From Timburyella sp030842085 (lineage in GTDB: Bacteria; Bacillota; Clostridia; Oscillospirales; Acutalibacteraceae): a DNA stretch of 12,291 nt. Both the position numbers and the translations under genes were made by a program. The notes beneath the pieces were generated by a model. It saw only the letters and a list, made by a program, of their open reading frames with translations. It had not been told where the DNA came from and made no database searches. The first letter of the stretch is position 1. Each line of letters starts with the position of its first letter. This document shows positions 1-6,964 of this stretch, piece after piece. Location of the stretch: assembly GCA_030842085.1 (NCBI GenBank), contig JAUUSE010000055.1, positions 1-12,291 on the forward strand, in the 5' to 3' direction.

Positions 1-51
<51 letters not shown>

Positions 52-202
52 ATATAAATAATTTTTACACTGCCATTTGTTTCTGCGCGTTATATAATAT
101 TATAGCCTAAAACCAGCTAAAATATATACATATCACTGCATAAAACTCAGTGTCATATATATTACCATAAACCTGCGTACATTTCAAGTGCTAATTTTAT
201 TA

Positions 203-256
203 AATAAAAATTATAATCCGGCAGACAGTAAATATAAAAACATACTGTCCGCCGGA
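203..256 (-). terminator. Rho-independent terminator of the DUF4434-like gene
   Basis: Arms 217-230 and 243-256 pair over 14 positions with a single A/C mismatch (TCCGGC and GACAGTA blocks against their complements) around a 12-nt A/T-rich loop. On the minus strand the stem is followed by a T-rich tail (complement of 203-216). It lies about 30 nt beyond the stop codon of the gene at 289-1236. The large loop is unusual for a terminator, but stem and tail are convincing. The plus-strand side is also T-rich, so it may act in both directions. Confidence 0.65.
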
Positions 257-288
257 CTTATTTATATTATAATCTATAACCAAAGGTA

Positions 289-1236
289 TTATTTAAAGCT
301 GTCTTTCCAATTTACATAGTCGGCATAAAGCTTCTCGCTTTCCTTTACACCGGCAAACGCCGTTGTACCCGGCTTGTTCATAGCCGACTGATAGTCGAAT
401 GTAAGTATCTCGTCTACATACGGAGAAATAGCTTCTATCTGCTGTCTTATTCTCTCAAATTTCGGCGGCAGAAGTGCGCTTTTATATGGTACGCCCTCAA
501 ACTCAAAAAGCTCCATATCTGCCCACATCTTAGATTTGCCAACCTTGTCATGTACCTTTCTTATGCGCTCAAATATCTCCGGCAGCTCCTCAACCTTTGT
601 TTTCTGAACCCCGACTTCGTCCTGATATGCTACTATGTCCACATTCAGCTCCTCAAGCTGCTTTGCATATACATCGTCGCACTTTACCACTCTTGTGCCG
701 TAAGGCGCTATTAACGTTTTCTTGGTGCTGTCAAATGATTTGGCATAGCTATCATAATCATTTAAATAATCAATGAAGCCTTCTCTGAAATAATTGCCAA
801 GATATGCCTCGTCTGGGAAATACCATCCATAAAAGCTCTTGTATTTTCCAAACTGCTCATAAAGCTGGCCCATCGCCGTCTTTTCCCGCTTCATTATCTC
901 TTTGTCGGTAGTATTTATATCCGGACGCGTCCAGTCGCCGTAAAATCCGGTGCTTACAAAGACTTTCATGCCGAGCTTCTCCGTCTCCGACATAAGCACA
1001 TCCATTGGATTTTTGCATTTTAAATCCGCCGGCGGCAAAACATCAGTTGGAAAATAAGCTGCATAATCAAGCGCGCTTGCCAACAATACTATATACTCCA
1101 TCCCAGCATCGTGTATTTCACCGATTTTTGTACGCCACTGCTCATCAGTAAATTCCTTGCTCTGAGGATTGTAATACTTACCCTCCGGTTTGTTATGGTG
1201 CTGAAACTCAAACCATGTACCATTTATAAATTTCAT
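289..1236 (-). CDS. DUF4434-like TIM-barrel protein, putative glycoside hydrolase-like
   Basis: A 315-residue cytoplasmic protein with no signal peptide or membrane segment. It starts with an ATG behind a GGGGGAG ribosome binding site. The sequence reads like the DUF4434 family, TIM-barrel proteins related to glycoside hydrolases. It opens with a strand carrying GTWFEF (residues 6-11), followed by an alternating helix/strand pattern. At 136-143 is YGWYFPDE, the typical end of barrel strand 4 in glycosidases, with candidate acid E143. QDEVGV at 205-210 and WADMELFE at 238-245 offer further acidic residues (D206, E207, E242). The substrate cannot be read from sequence, and catalytic activity is unproven for the family. 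It appears monocistronic: a terminator follows, and about 200 non-coding bases separate it from the regulator upstream. An ATACTT/AAGTAT inverted repeat at 1263-1278, just upstream, could be a regulatory site. The family call is from recall of motifs. Confidence 0.7.
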   Translation of the reverse strand: MKFINGTWFEFQHHNKPEGKYYNPQSKEFTDEQWRTKIGEIHDAGMEYIVLLASALDYAAYFPTDVLPPADLKCKNPMDVLMSETEKLGMKVFVSTGFYGDWTRPDINTTDKEIMKREKTAMGQLYEQFGKYKSFYGWYFPDEAYLGNYFREGFIDYLNDYDSYAKSFDSTKKTLIAPYGTRVVKCDDVYAKQLEELNVDIVAYQDEVGVQKTKVEELPEIFERIRKVHDKVGKSKMWADMELFEFEGVPYKSALLPPKFERIRQQIEAISPYVDEILTFDYQSAMNKPGTTAFAGVKESEKLYADYVNWKDSFK

Positions 1237-1439
1237 TTTTTCTCCCCCGCCTATTTAGCAAAATACTTATAAAAGTATACCATTTTTCAAGGATATTAAT
1301 ATGCTTAAGTTTAAGCTTTTGCTTGCCAATAATGACCATTTATGGCTATATCTGTACCTAGCAATGAAGAGACGGAACTTTTTACATAGGATATTCTCAT
1401 AAGCACGGCGGCAAGTGGAAAAATTTGTGCCGGACGATA

Positions 1440-2432
1440 TCACTTTTCGGATGAATTGGCATAATAAATATTGCCGGTGCAGCTTACATCGCCGGCGATA
1501 TTTTGGCAGTGTATATCGCCATTACAAGACGATATATCGCCTTCGATATTTTTACATGTGATTTTACCGCCCCTTGCATCGCCGTCAATGGCATTGCAGC
1601 ATATGTCGGAAGCCGATACATCTCCGGATATATCGCCTGTGACAACAATTTCCCCTTTGGCGGACGCATCGCCTTCAATTCTGTCGCAGCTTATTTTGAG
1701 CTCGGTATTTACATCTCCCGCTACATTTCCGCCAATGCTTTGACACGATATAGCGCCCGATGACTCCACATCACCGGCAATATCACCGCAGTTTATATTG
1801 GCTCCAGCTGATGCGCTGCAGCCTACGTCACCGCAGGTTATATCTGCCCCAGCTGCTACGTCACAGCCTACATCACCGCAGGTTATATCTGCCCCAGCCG
1901 CTACGTCGCAGCCTACGTCGCCGCAGGTTATATCTGCCCCGGCTAAGGCGTTACCGCCTATATCGCCGCAATTTATATCTGCTCCTGCAGTTACATTTCC
2001 AGATATGTCGCCGTTAATCTTTGCGCTGCCCCATATTTCTATATTGACAGGCCCTATATCCGTATTTTTACTGCCGCAGTCAATTACAAGCGGAATTTTT
2101 ACATCAGGGTTATAAATATCCTCTCTCAGCGGCGTCGCGCCTTTAAACTGGACTATGCGTATGCACCCATCGTCCGGCAGATTAAGTAAGCTGTCTGCCA
2201 TCTGTCCGACCATGCTTTCGCTACCGGAGCTTTTGCCGCATAGCAGCGTATCTACAGATACGCCTAAGGTCTGTGCCAGTAATGGCAGCAGCTCTATATC
2301 CGGATATGAAAGCGAGCACTCCCATTTGCTTACCGCCTGCACCGATACTCCCATTATCTGAGCCAGCTGCTCCTGACTTAGCTGCTTGTTCTTCCTTAGC
2401 CGCTTTAGGCTGATGCTGAATACTTCTTTCAT
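1440..2432 (-). CDS. XRE-family regulator with C-terminal cysteine-rich repeat domain
   Basis: Two-part protein of 330 residues. Residues about 5-62 form a Cro/C1 (XRE) helix-turn-helix: LSQEQLAQIMGVSVQAVSKW is a classic recognition motif. A linker reaches about residue 125. The rest is a run of about twelve repeats, mostly 15 residues, of the form I-x-C-G-D-[IV]-x-G-x-[VA]-x-A-G-A-D. Such repeats normally build a right-handed beta-solenoid with one turn per repeat, as in bactofilin-like or pentapeptide-like folds. Ten repeats carry Cys at the same position, so stacked cysteines are expected. The DNA-binding call is firm; the solenoid is inferred. Start choice: a GTP-independent alternative ATG three codons upstream (2441) directly abuts the AAAGGAG site with no spacer. 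The ATG at 2430-2432 lies 9 nt from it and is preferred. The gene has its own promoter and operator-like repeats. The ligand and target genes are unknown. Confidence 0.75.
   Translation of the reverse strand: MKEVFSISLKRLRKNKQLSQEQLAQIMGVSVQAVSKWECSLSYPDIELLPLLAQTLGVSVDTLLCGKSSGSESMVGQMADSLLNLPDDGCIRIVQFKGATPLREDIYNPDVKIPLVIDCGSKNTDIGPVNIEIWGSAKINGDISGNVTAGADINCGDIGGNALAGADITCGDVGCDVAAGADITCGDVGCDVAAGADITCGDVGCSASAGANINCGDIAGDVESSGAISCQSIGGNVAGDVNTELKISCDRIEGDASAKGEIVVTGDISGDVSASDICCNAIDGDARGGKITCKNIEGDISSCNGDIHCQNIAGDVSCTGNIYYANSSEK
1792..1971 (-). repeat. 45-bp tandem coding repeats (four units)
   Basis: Units start at 1792, 1837, 1882 and 1927, exactly 45 bp apart, and a more diverged unit follows at 1972. 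Units 1837-1881 and 1882-1926 differ at four of 45 positions. All four are third-codon positions, so both encode the identical 15-residue block containing ITCGDVGCDVA. This is the core of the repeat domain of the regulator gene and not a CRISPR: there are no spacers and the array is in frame with a gene. Confidence 0.9.
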
Positions 2433-2487
2433 ATCGCTCATCTCCTTTTTTACTATGTCTTAATAATATCATCATTCACTCATGTTA

Positions 2488-2516
2488 ACCATACACCTAT
2501 CGTTGTATTTTATCAA
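2488..2516 (-). promoter_or_regulatory. Putative promoter of the XRE regulator
   Basis: On the minus strand TTGATA (2511-2516) is followed by a 17-bp spacer and TATGGT (2488-2493). The -35 matches consensus at five of six positions and the -10 at four of six. Transcription would start about 40 nt upstream of the AAAGGAG site. The -35 lies inside the left arm of the inner inverted repeat described at 2505-2544. Confidence 0.5.
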
Positions 2517-2544
2517 CCGTTAGTTGATATTCTAGATAAAATAC
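2505..2544. promoter_or_regulatory. Nested inverted repeats, probable operator
   Basis: An outer perfect 10-bp inverted repeat (GTATTTTATC at 2505-2514, GATAAAATAC at 2535-2544) encloses a perfect 7-bp inner one (TATCAAC at 2511-2517, GTTGATA at 2523-2529, 5-nt spacer). Both overlap or lie just upstream of the -35 of the adjacent XRE gene, so autoregulation by that protein is the simplest reading. This is inferred from position and symmetry only. Confidence 0.6.
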
Positions 2545-2805
2545 ATCTGTTAATTAGCAATTTTCGGAGACGATAAAGTCCCGAATTTGACTTAAGCCAT
2601 TAAAAGCATAGCATCGGCGTATATCATTGTGTTATTCTCCGCCAATTATAAGCTTATAAAAATGTCGGCGGCGCTTACCGCTGTTTTTTAAACCGTAATA
2701 TAGAAAAGATTTTTTAAAAAGTTTTGGGCTAAAGCCTTTTTATTTGCAGCAGAAAAAATTCTTAATTTAAGCCCGGACATTTCTTATAAAGCAACCGCTT
2801 CTGTC
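2545..2805. other. Non-coding stretch between XRE promoter and glf terminator
   Basis: AT-rich, with no convincing reading frame on either strand. The only structure seen is a short plus-strand hairpin, GGC-TAAA-GCC followed by TTTTT, at about 2727-2741. It could be a weak terminator, but no plus-strand gene precedes it. Confidence 0.5.
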
Positions 2806-2838
2806 TTTAAACAAAAAAGGGGCAGTATATTCTGCCCC
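2806..2838 (-). terminator. Rho-independent terminator of the glycan operon
   Basis: On the minus strand GGGGCAG-AATATA-CTGCCCC forms a perfect 7-bp GC-rich stem (2819-2838), followed directly by TTTTTTGTTT. It lies 14 nt past the glf stop codon and ends the operon. Confidence 0.92.
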
Positions 2839-2852
2839 AGTTCTAAATTTAT

Positions 2853-3941
2853 TTAAAGCAAGTCGCTCGATTTATCGAGCGCAGATTTTACAGTATCGTC
2901 CATGTCGTAATATCTATATTCCCCAAGCCTTCCGCAAAAGTGAATATTGTCCTTTTTTGCAAGCTCATTATACTGCTCATATCTCTGCTGATTTTTTTCA
3001 TCATTTATTGGATAATAAGGCTCTGTGCCCACATTCCACTCAAGCGAATATTCCCGTGATACAACCGTTTTGGGCTGCTCCCCAAACTCAAAATGCTTAT
3101 GCTCAATCACTCTTGTATACGGAGTTTTTTCGTCTGTGTAATTCATCACCGCAACGCCCTGATAATTGAGCATGTCGATTATTTCCGTTTCAAAGCGCAA
3201 ACTTCTATATTCAAGCGGGCCAAAACAGTAGTCGTAATATTCGTCAATAGCGCCGGTATAAATAACCGTTTTAGCCATACTCTTATACTCTTCTTTTTTC
3301 TTTAAAAAATCCGTGTTAAGCTTTACTTCCACGCCATCAAGCAGACATTCGATAATTTTTGTATATCCGCCTATAGGTATTCCCTGCCATGTATCGTTAA
3401 AGTAATTATTGCTGTATGTCAGCCTGACGGGCAGGCGGCGTATTATAGACGCCGGCAGCTCGCTGCATTTTCTGCCCCACTGCTTTTCGGTATATCCCTT
3501 AACCAATTTTTCGTAAATGTCTCTTCCGACCAGACTAATCGCCTGCTCTTCAAGATTTCGCGGCTCGCCCTTTATCTCGCGGCGGCCCTCGTCAATCTTA
3601 GCAGCGGCCTGTTCAGGAGTAATTACTCCCCACATTCTGCTGAAAGTATTCATATTAAAGGGCATATTATAAATTTCGCCGTTATAATTTGCTACAGGAG
3701 TATTTATATAATTGTTAAAGTCTGCAAACCTATTTATATACTTCCACACCTCGCTGTCGCTTGTGTGGAAAATGTGCGCGCCGTATTTATGGACGTTTAT
3801 GCCCTCAATCTCTTCAGTATAAATATTACCGCCAATATGTCCTCTTCTTTCCAGAACAAGGCAGCTTTTTCCCGCAGATTTAGCTCTTTGCGCAAATACT
3901 GCGCCGAACAGCCCGCTGCCGACTATAATAAAATCGTACAT
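2853..3941 (-). CDS. glf: UDP-galactopyranose mutase
   Basis: Interconverts UDP-galactopyranose and UDP-galactofuranose in the cytoplasm using reduced FAD. It is the committed step for galactofuranose-containing surface glycans. The product is 362 residues, close to the usual 365-390. The N-terminus MYDFIIVGSGLFGAVFAQ holds the GxGxxG dinucleotide-binding loop. HIGGNIYTE and HKYGAHIFHT are the family's flavin/substrate motifs. The middle has KQWGRKCSELP and RRLPVR, with NYFNDTWQGIPIGGYT. The C-terminus has the FAD-contacting block GRLGEYRYYDMDDTV. Start choice: a GTG seven codons upstream (3962) opens the frame, but the AGAGAGG site lies inside those codons and sits about 10 nt before the ATG at 3939-3941, which is therefore preferred. 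It is the last gene of the glycan operon, about 145 nt after the GT2 gene. Identification is secure. Confidence 0.95.
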   Translation of the reverse strand: MYDFIIVGSGLFGAVFAQRAKSAGKSCLVLERRGHIGGNIYTEEIEGINVHKYGAHIFHTSDSEVWKYINRFADFNNYINTPVANYNGEIYNMPFNMNTFSRMWGVITPEQAAAKIDEGRREIKGEPRNLEEQAISLVGRDIYEKLVKGYTEKQWGRKCSELPASIIRRLPVRLTYSNNYFNDTWQGIPIGGYTKIIECLLDGVEVKLNTDFLKKKEEYKSMAKTVIYTGAIDEYYDYCFGPLEYRSLRFETEIIDMLNYQGVAVMNYTDEKTPYTRVIEHKHFEFGEQPKTVVSREYSLEWNVGTEPYYPINDEKNQQRYEQYNELAKKDNIHFCGRLGEYRYYDMDDTVKSALDKSSDLL

Positions 3942-4086
3942 TCTATTTATACCTCTCTGCACCCATATCGGGAAAATAAACGCCGGACGTCATTTATAGC
4001 TTCTGCGCATGGTCAAATATATAAAATCGCCGCAAACTGCCTCAACGCACAAAGCAAAATACAAGCTTCCTAATAAACATATAAAA

Positions 4087-4794
4087 TTATTTTAAGGTTT
4101 TTTTGATATATCTGAAATCTTTAACCGCCTGTTTGCCTATGCCTATAATCTTTTTAAAATTAATTGAGTTAACGCCGCCCTGCCGTGGTCTGAAAGTTAT
4201 AGGTACAAATTTAATATTTTCCTTATATTTAACAAGGCATACCGTCAGCATAACATTTGAAAGATTAAAGTCCTTAGGTATCTTGGTAATATAGCGCTGT
4301 AAAACTTCCCTTTTTATAAGCCGGAAAGGAGTATTTGCATCGGTAATCTTGAGTCCGAATATGCACCAAAGCACAAATTTAAGAGTTTTTGTGACAATGA
4401 CTCGTGAAAATCCATCTTTTCGGTGGTTGCGGTGGCCGATAATCGCAGCGTAATTATCCCTTTCTTCCCAAAAAGGGTAAAACTCCTCTGGCAGCGTTTG
4501 TCCGTCGGAATCAGTTTGGAATATGTATTCGGCGCCATTTTCCAGCGCATAATTATAACCATAAAGCACAGTAGCGCCGTGTCCCGAATTTTTCTTTGTA
4601 ACAACTTCAAGCTGGCTTAGCTCTTCTTTAAGGCTTTCCAATACATTTAATGTTGAATCCTTGCTGCCGTCGTCTATAATAACCAAGCGCGATTCATCAT
4701 TTATGTTTTTAACCACGTCATGCCACTGACGCGCAACTTCTTCAATATTGCTCTCCTCGTTATATGCTGGAATTATTATATAAAGTTTATCCAT
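4087..4794 (-). CDS. GT2 glycosyltransferase, polyprenyl-phosphate hexosyltransferase type (GtrB/DPM1-like)
   Basis: A 235-residue GT-A fold glycosyltransferase. IIPAYNEE (7-14) is the nucleotide-binding start, IIDDGSKDST (39-48) the first acidic motif, and D95-S-D97 in QTDSDGQ the metal-binding DXD. TDANTPFRLIKREVL (151-165) is typical of enzymes that load a sugar from a nucleotide donor onto a polyprenyl phosphate. Unlike classical GtrB it lacks two C-terminal membrane helices and so resembles short DPM1-type enzymes; membrane association could come from the neighbouring GtrA. Start choice: a GTG at 4806 touches the AGGGG site with no spacer. The ATG at 4792-4794 is spaced about 11 nt and is preferred. 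It overlaps the gtrA-like gene by 8 nt, which suggests translational coupling. The donor sugar is not readable; downstream glf hints at galactose or galactofuranose. Confidence 0.85.
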   Translation of the reverse strand: MDKLYIIIPAYNEESNIEEVARQWHDVVKNINDESRLVIIDDGSKDSTLNVLESLKEELSQLEVVTKKNSGHGATVLYGYNYALENGAEYIFQTDSDGQTLPEEFYPFWEERDNYAAIIGHRNHRKDGFSRVIVTKTLKFVLWCIFGLKITDANTPFRLIKREVLQRYITKIPKDFNLSNVMLTVCLVKYKENIKFVPITFRPRQGGVNSINFKKIIGIGKQAVKDFRYIKKTLK

Positions 4795-5200
4795 TTTTAT
4801 TTTCACCCCTGAATGTTACAAGCTTATTGAGTATGAACTGAAACAACGCCACTATGAAAATTGATATAAGCTTTACAACAATTTCATTTGCAGAAAACAC
4901 TTTCGTACCTATAAACAATATCAGCGTAGAAAGGCCTAAACCGCAATAGCCTACAATGAAAAATTCAACTCCTCTTTTAAGTTTTTTATCCGTCATCTTA
5001 AAAGTGATGACCGAGTTGAAAATAAAGCTGCAGGCAATCCCTATATTCACGCTTATAAGATTTGCAACAAATTCATTAAGTCCAACATGTGTTAAAAGAA
5101 TATATACGCAAAAATCAAGCCCGGAAGATATGCCGCCTATAATTCCATAGCTTATAAGCTGCTTTATAATTGTCATATATTTCGCCAGCAGCCCTTTCAT
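4787..5200 (-). CDS. GtrA-family membrane protein (putative polyprenyl-phosphate-sugar flippase)
   Basis: A 137-residue protein with four hydrophobic segments (about 13-37, 45-65, 79-99, 107-127), the standard size and topology of GtrA/GtcA proteins. The two internal repeats end in the family signature: FIFNSVITFK at the second segment and FILNKLVTFR at the fourth. GtrA proteins are thought to flip an undecaprenyl-phosphate-linked monosaccharide across the membrane, made by a GtrB-type GT2 and used outside by a GT-C enzyme; all three occur here in one operon. Start choice: the GTG at 5218 precedes the AAAGG site, whereas the ATG at 5198-5200 lies 9 nt after it and is preferred. It begins 47 nt after the GT-C fragment and overlaps the GT2 gene. 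Confidence 0.88.
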   Translation of the reverse strand: MKGLLAKYMTIIKQLISYGIIGGISSGLDFCVYILLTHVGLNEFVANLISVNIGIACSFIFNSVITFKMTDKKLKRGVEFFIVGYCGLGLSTLILFIGTKVFSANEIVVKLISIFIVALFQFILNKLVTFRGENKNG

Positions 5201-5247
5201 ATAAAACCGCCTTTCCACAAAGCCCTACCCCAAATACTTTTAGCTAT

Positions 5248-6189
5248 CTAATCTACTCTCCTGTAAAGATAAAAGGTCCTTCCCTCACTGTGATATTCTC
5301 CATCAACAGAAGCTATTATTTCGTAATTTTTCGAAATAGCATTATATATTTTCTGAGTATAATTATCTTCGTTAATTGGCTGCTGTTCTGCCTCCTCGCT
5401 GTAGCCGGCGACAAAAGAAGCAACAATATAATTGTTTATTCCCGCCTCAATATCTTCATATTGGCCTATATATACATCCGGATAAGCTTCAAACGAGATG
5501 TTTGGAATATAAAAATACTTTGAAGAAGGAACAATGCCGGCAGCTGTATAAAAGCAATCGTCTAAAGCAAGAGGCACAAGCAAGGTTTGATTTTCCTTTT
5601 TGTCCGACAATATTATTTTTGCAATCTCCTGCTGGCATGGATTTGGGTTTATATTCGTCGCTCTATTCAGTTGCTGAGCTATAAGACCATTATTTCCTAC
5701 AGTAAATACAAATATAGTGACTACTGTAAAAATAGGAATTATTATTCCGCCGGTTTTTGTCCTGATTTTTTTGTCGGACGTGTTATTTACAGCAGTTCTA
5801 ATCTTTTTATATAAATCATAAATAGCAAGATAACCAAACAGGCAAAAGACGGCTGCCGGTATAAACTGATATTGATAAAATTTTATGCTTATTGATAAAA
5901 GCAGAAACGCAAAGCTTAAGAATATAGAAATGTTTAAAACAACATTCTCACGATTACTGTAAATAAAATAGATTGTTCCAAAAGTAATTAAAATAAAGCA
6001 TATAAAATAATCATTAAGTATTATTGATATACCATTTTTAATTCCCAAGCACACAGAATAAAGTAAATTAGTATCCTCTACCGTAGCATAGGTCCGTTGC
6101 CGCACCGAAATTGATACAATGTAACGATGCACCGGATACCCTTTTAACGATGAACACGCCACCCTATTAACGATAGTGAACAGGTGCAA
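5248..6189 (-). pseudogene. C-terminal part of a GT-C-like membrane glycosyltransferase, 5' end replaced
   Basis: The open frame codes 313 residues, but the first 45 or so look foreign: they are not hydrophobic and read through the phased repeats at the scar. The recognisable part starts near residue 40-50 and has four membrane segments (about 60-82, 84-106, 112-130, 148-168), then a soluble domain of about 145 residues. The soluble block with ALDDCFYTAAGIVPSSKYFY resembles the extracytoplasmic end of ArnT/GT39-like proteins that transfer sugar from a polyprenyl carrier; this is recall of family character and not a search. Such proteins usually have 450 or more residues with 9-13 membrane segments and an N-terminal catalytic Asp/Glu loop, and that loop is missing. 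It is therefore probably non-functional. A terminator at 6191-6224 lies just upstream in the direction of transcription, so the original promoter is also gone. Confidence 0.6.
6114..6182. repeat. Three phased 23-bp direct repeats at the scar
   Basis: The core AACGAT recurs at 6123-6128, 6146-6151 and 6169-6174, exactly 23 bp apart. The second and third copies share ACCCT-x-TTAACGAT; the first keeps TAACGAT. An inverted pair TGCACC (6128-6133) and GGTGCA (6183-6188) brackets the last two. Spacing near two helical turns is typical of recombinase arm-type sites or iterons. Which protein binds them is unknown. Confidence 0.6.
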
Positions 6190-6848
6190 GGAAAAAATAA
6201 CCCCTCTCCACGAAGGAGAAGGGTCTTATCCATCATTTTTACTTCGATGATGGCTTTTACATCGGTGATGCCGGGGAATATGGGGGAGACAAAGCAGTTG
6301 GTACGGATGCCAGCATCATGAAACGCTTTCATGGCGGCCAGCCGCCGCTCAATGTTGACGGCATTGTCCATATCGTTTTTGAACCCCTCGTCCAGCGTGT
6401 TGATTGACCAGGAAACACGGGCGTCCGGAAATGTTTTGATTAAATCCAGATCCCGCAGTACAAGGTCGCTTTTTGTAGCAATACTGATCTTGACCCCGCT
6501 GCCTGCAAGCTGCTCCAGCAGCGCGCGGGTGCGCCCGAACACTTCTTCCTGGGGCAGATAGGGATCGGTCACTGAGCCGATGAACAGCTCCTTCCCGGCA
6601 TACCGCTCCGGGTGGCGTATCTCCGGCCAGATCTTGACGTCCAGAAATGTACCCCAGGGTTCCGGGTGGCCGGTAAACCGCTTCATGAACGAAGCGTAAC
6701 AGTACCGGCAGGCATGAGTGCAGCCCACATAGGGATTCACGGAATAGTCGCTCACCGGCAGGTTGGATTTTGTAAGCACGCTTTTTACTTGTATTTCTCG
6801 AATACTCGGTTCCGTTGCAGCATCTCTCGAATATTCGTTTATTTCCAT
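6144..6848 (-). pseudogene. SPL-like radical SAM protein, C-terminally truncated
   Basis: The first 202 residues are an orthodox radical SAM domain: NPYVGC43THAC47RYC50Y supplies the CxxxCxxC iron-sulfur motif. It is followed by SFMKRFTGHPEPWG, ELFIGSVTDPY, ISIATKSDLV and VSWSINTLDE, all typical of the spore-photoproduct-lyase-like or Rv2578c-like radical SAM group. Homology stops after GITDVKAIIE, near 6243. The remaining 32 residues run through a terminator hairpin and are junk sequence. The family normally continues for another 80-100 residues. The start ATG overlaps the stop of the nitroreductase-like remnant by about 10 nt, so the two were once a coupled pair. There is no clear Shine-Dalgarno of its own. 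GC content is visibly higher than in the glycan genes. Activity is doubtful. Confidence 0.75.
6191..6224 (-). terminator. Rho-independent terminator at the scar
   Basis: On the minus strand ACCCTTCTCC-TTCGT-GGAGAGGGGT makes a 10-bp stem with one G-T pair (6200-6224), followed by TTATTTTTTC. It lies inside the spurious C-terminal reading frame of the truncated radical SAM gene. That marks the tail as non-native, and the terminator would stop transcription from entering the glycan operon. Confidence 0.88.
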
Positions 6849-6964
6849 CTGCCATAGTGCAGTTGTTTATCAAGATCGGCGAAATTTTGCTCCAGTACCG
6901 TCTCATTCAGGTCGGCATAACCGATCCCGATAAATACTGAAATCATATAGGTCGGCGGGACCTT
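6839..6964 (-). pseudogene. Nitroreductase-like C-terminal remnant
   Basis: About 41 residues from KVPPTYMISVFIGIGY to KQLHYGRWK. The pattern of a short helix, then a strand ending in a G-Y pair, then a terminal HY-x-x-W matches the C-terminus of small FMN nitroreductases; this is pattern recall and moderately uncertain. The frame stays open upstream to 7054, but that part is the reverse complement of the RNHCP gene and not a protein. The stop codon TAA overlaps the radical SAM start. The first three quarters of the gene are missing. Confidence 0.45.

Noticed and set aside
1792..2016. CRISPR array suggested by regular repeats
   Set aside because: The units are directly adjacent with no unique spacers, are in frame with a gene, and vary at silent positions.
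1471..2115. Several plus-strand open frames of 85-105 codons opposite the XRE regulator
   Set aside because: They are by-products of the 45-bp tandem repeat read on the other strand. They lack ribosome binding sites and are low in complexity, while the minus strand has a clear helix-turn-helix and promoter.
2727..2741. Plus-strand hairpin followed by TTTTT as a terminator
   Set aside because: The stem is only 3-4 bp and no plus-strand gene lies upstream of it.
6349..6906. 185-codon minus-strand frame overlapping the radical SAM gene
   Set aside because: It is an out-of-frame shadow. The radical SAM frame has the CxxxCxxC motif and family signatures.
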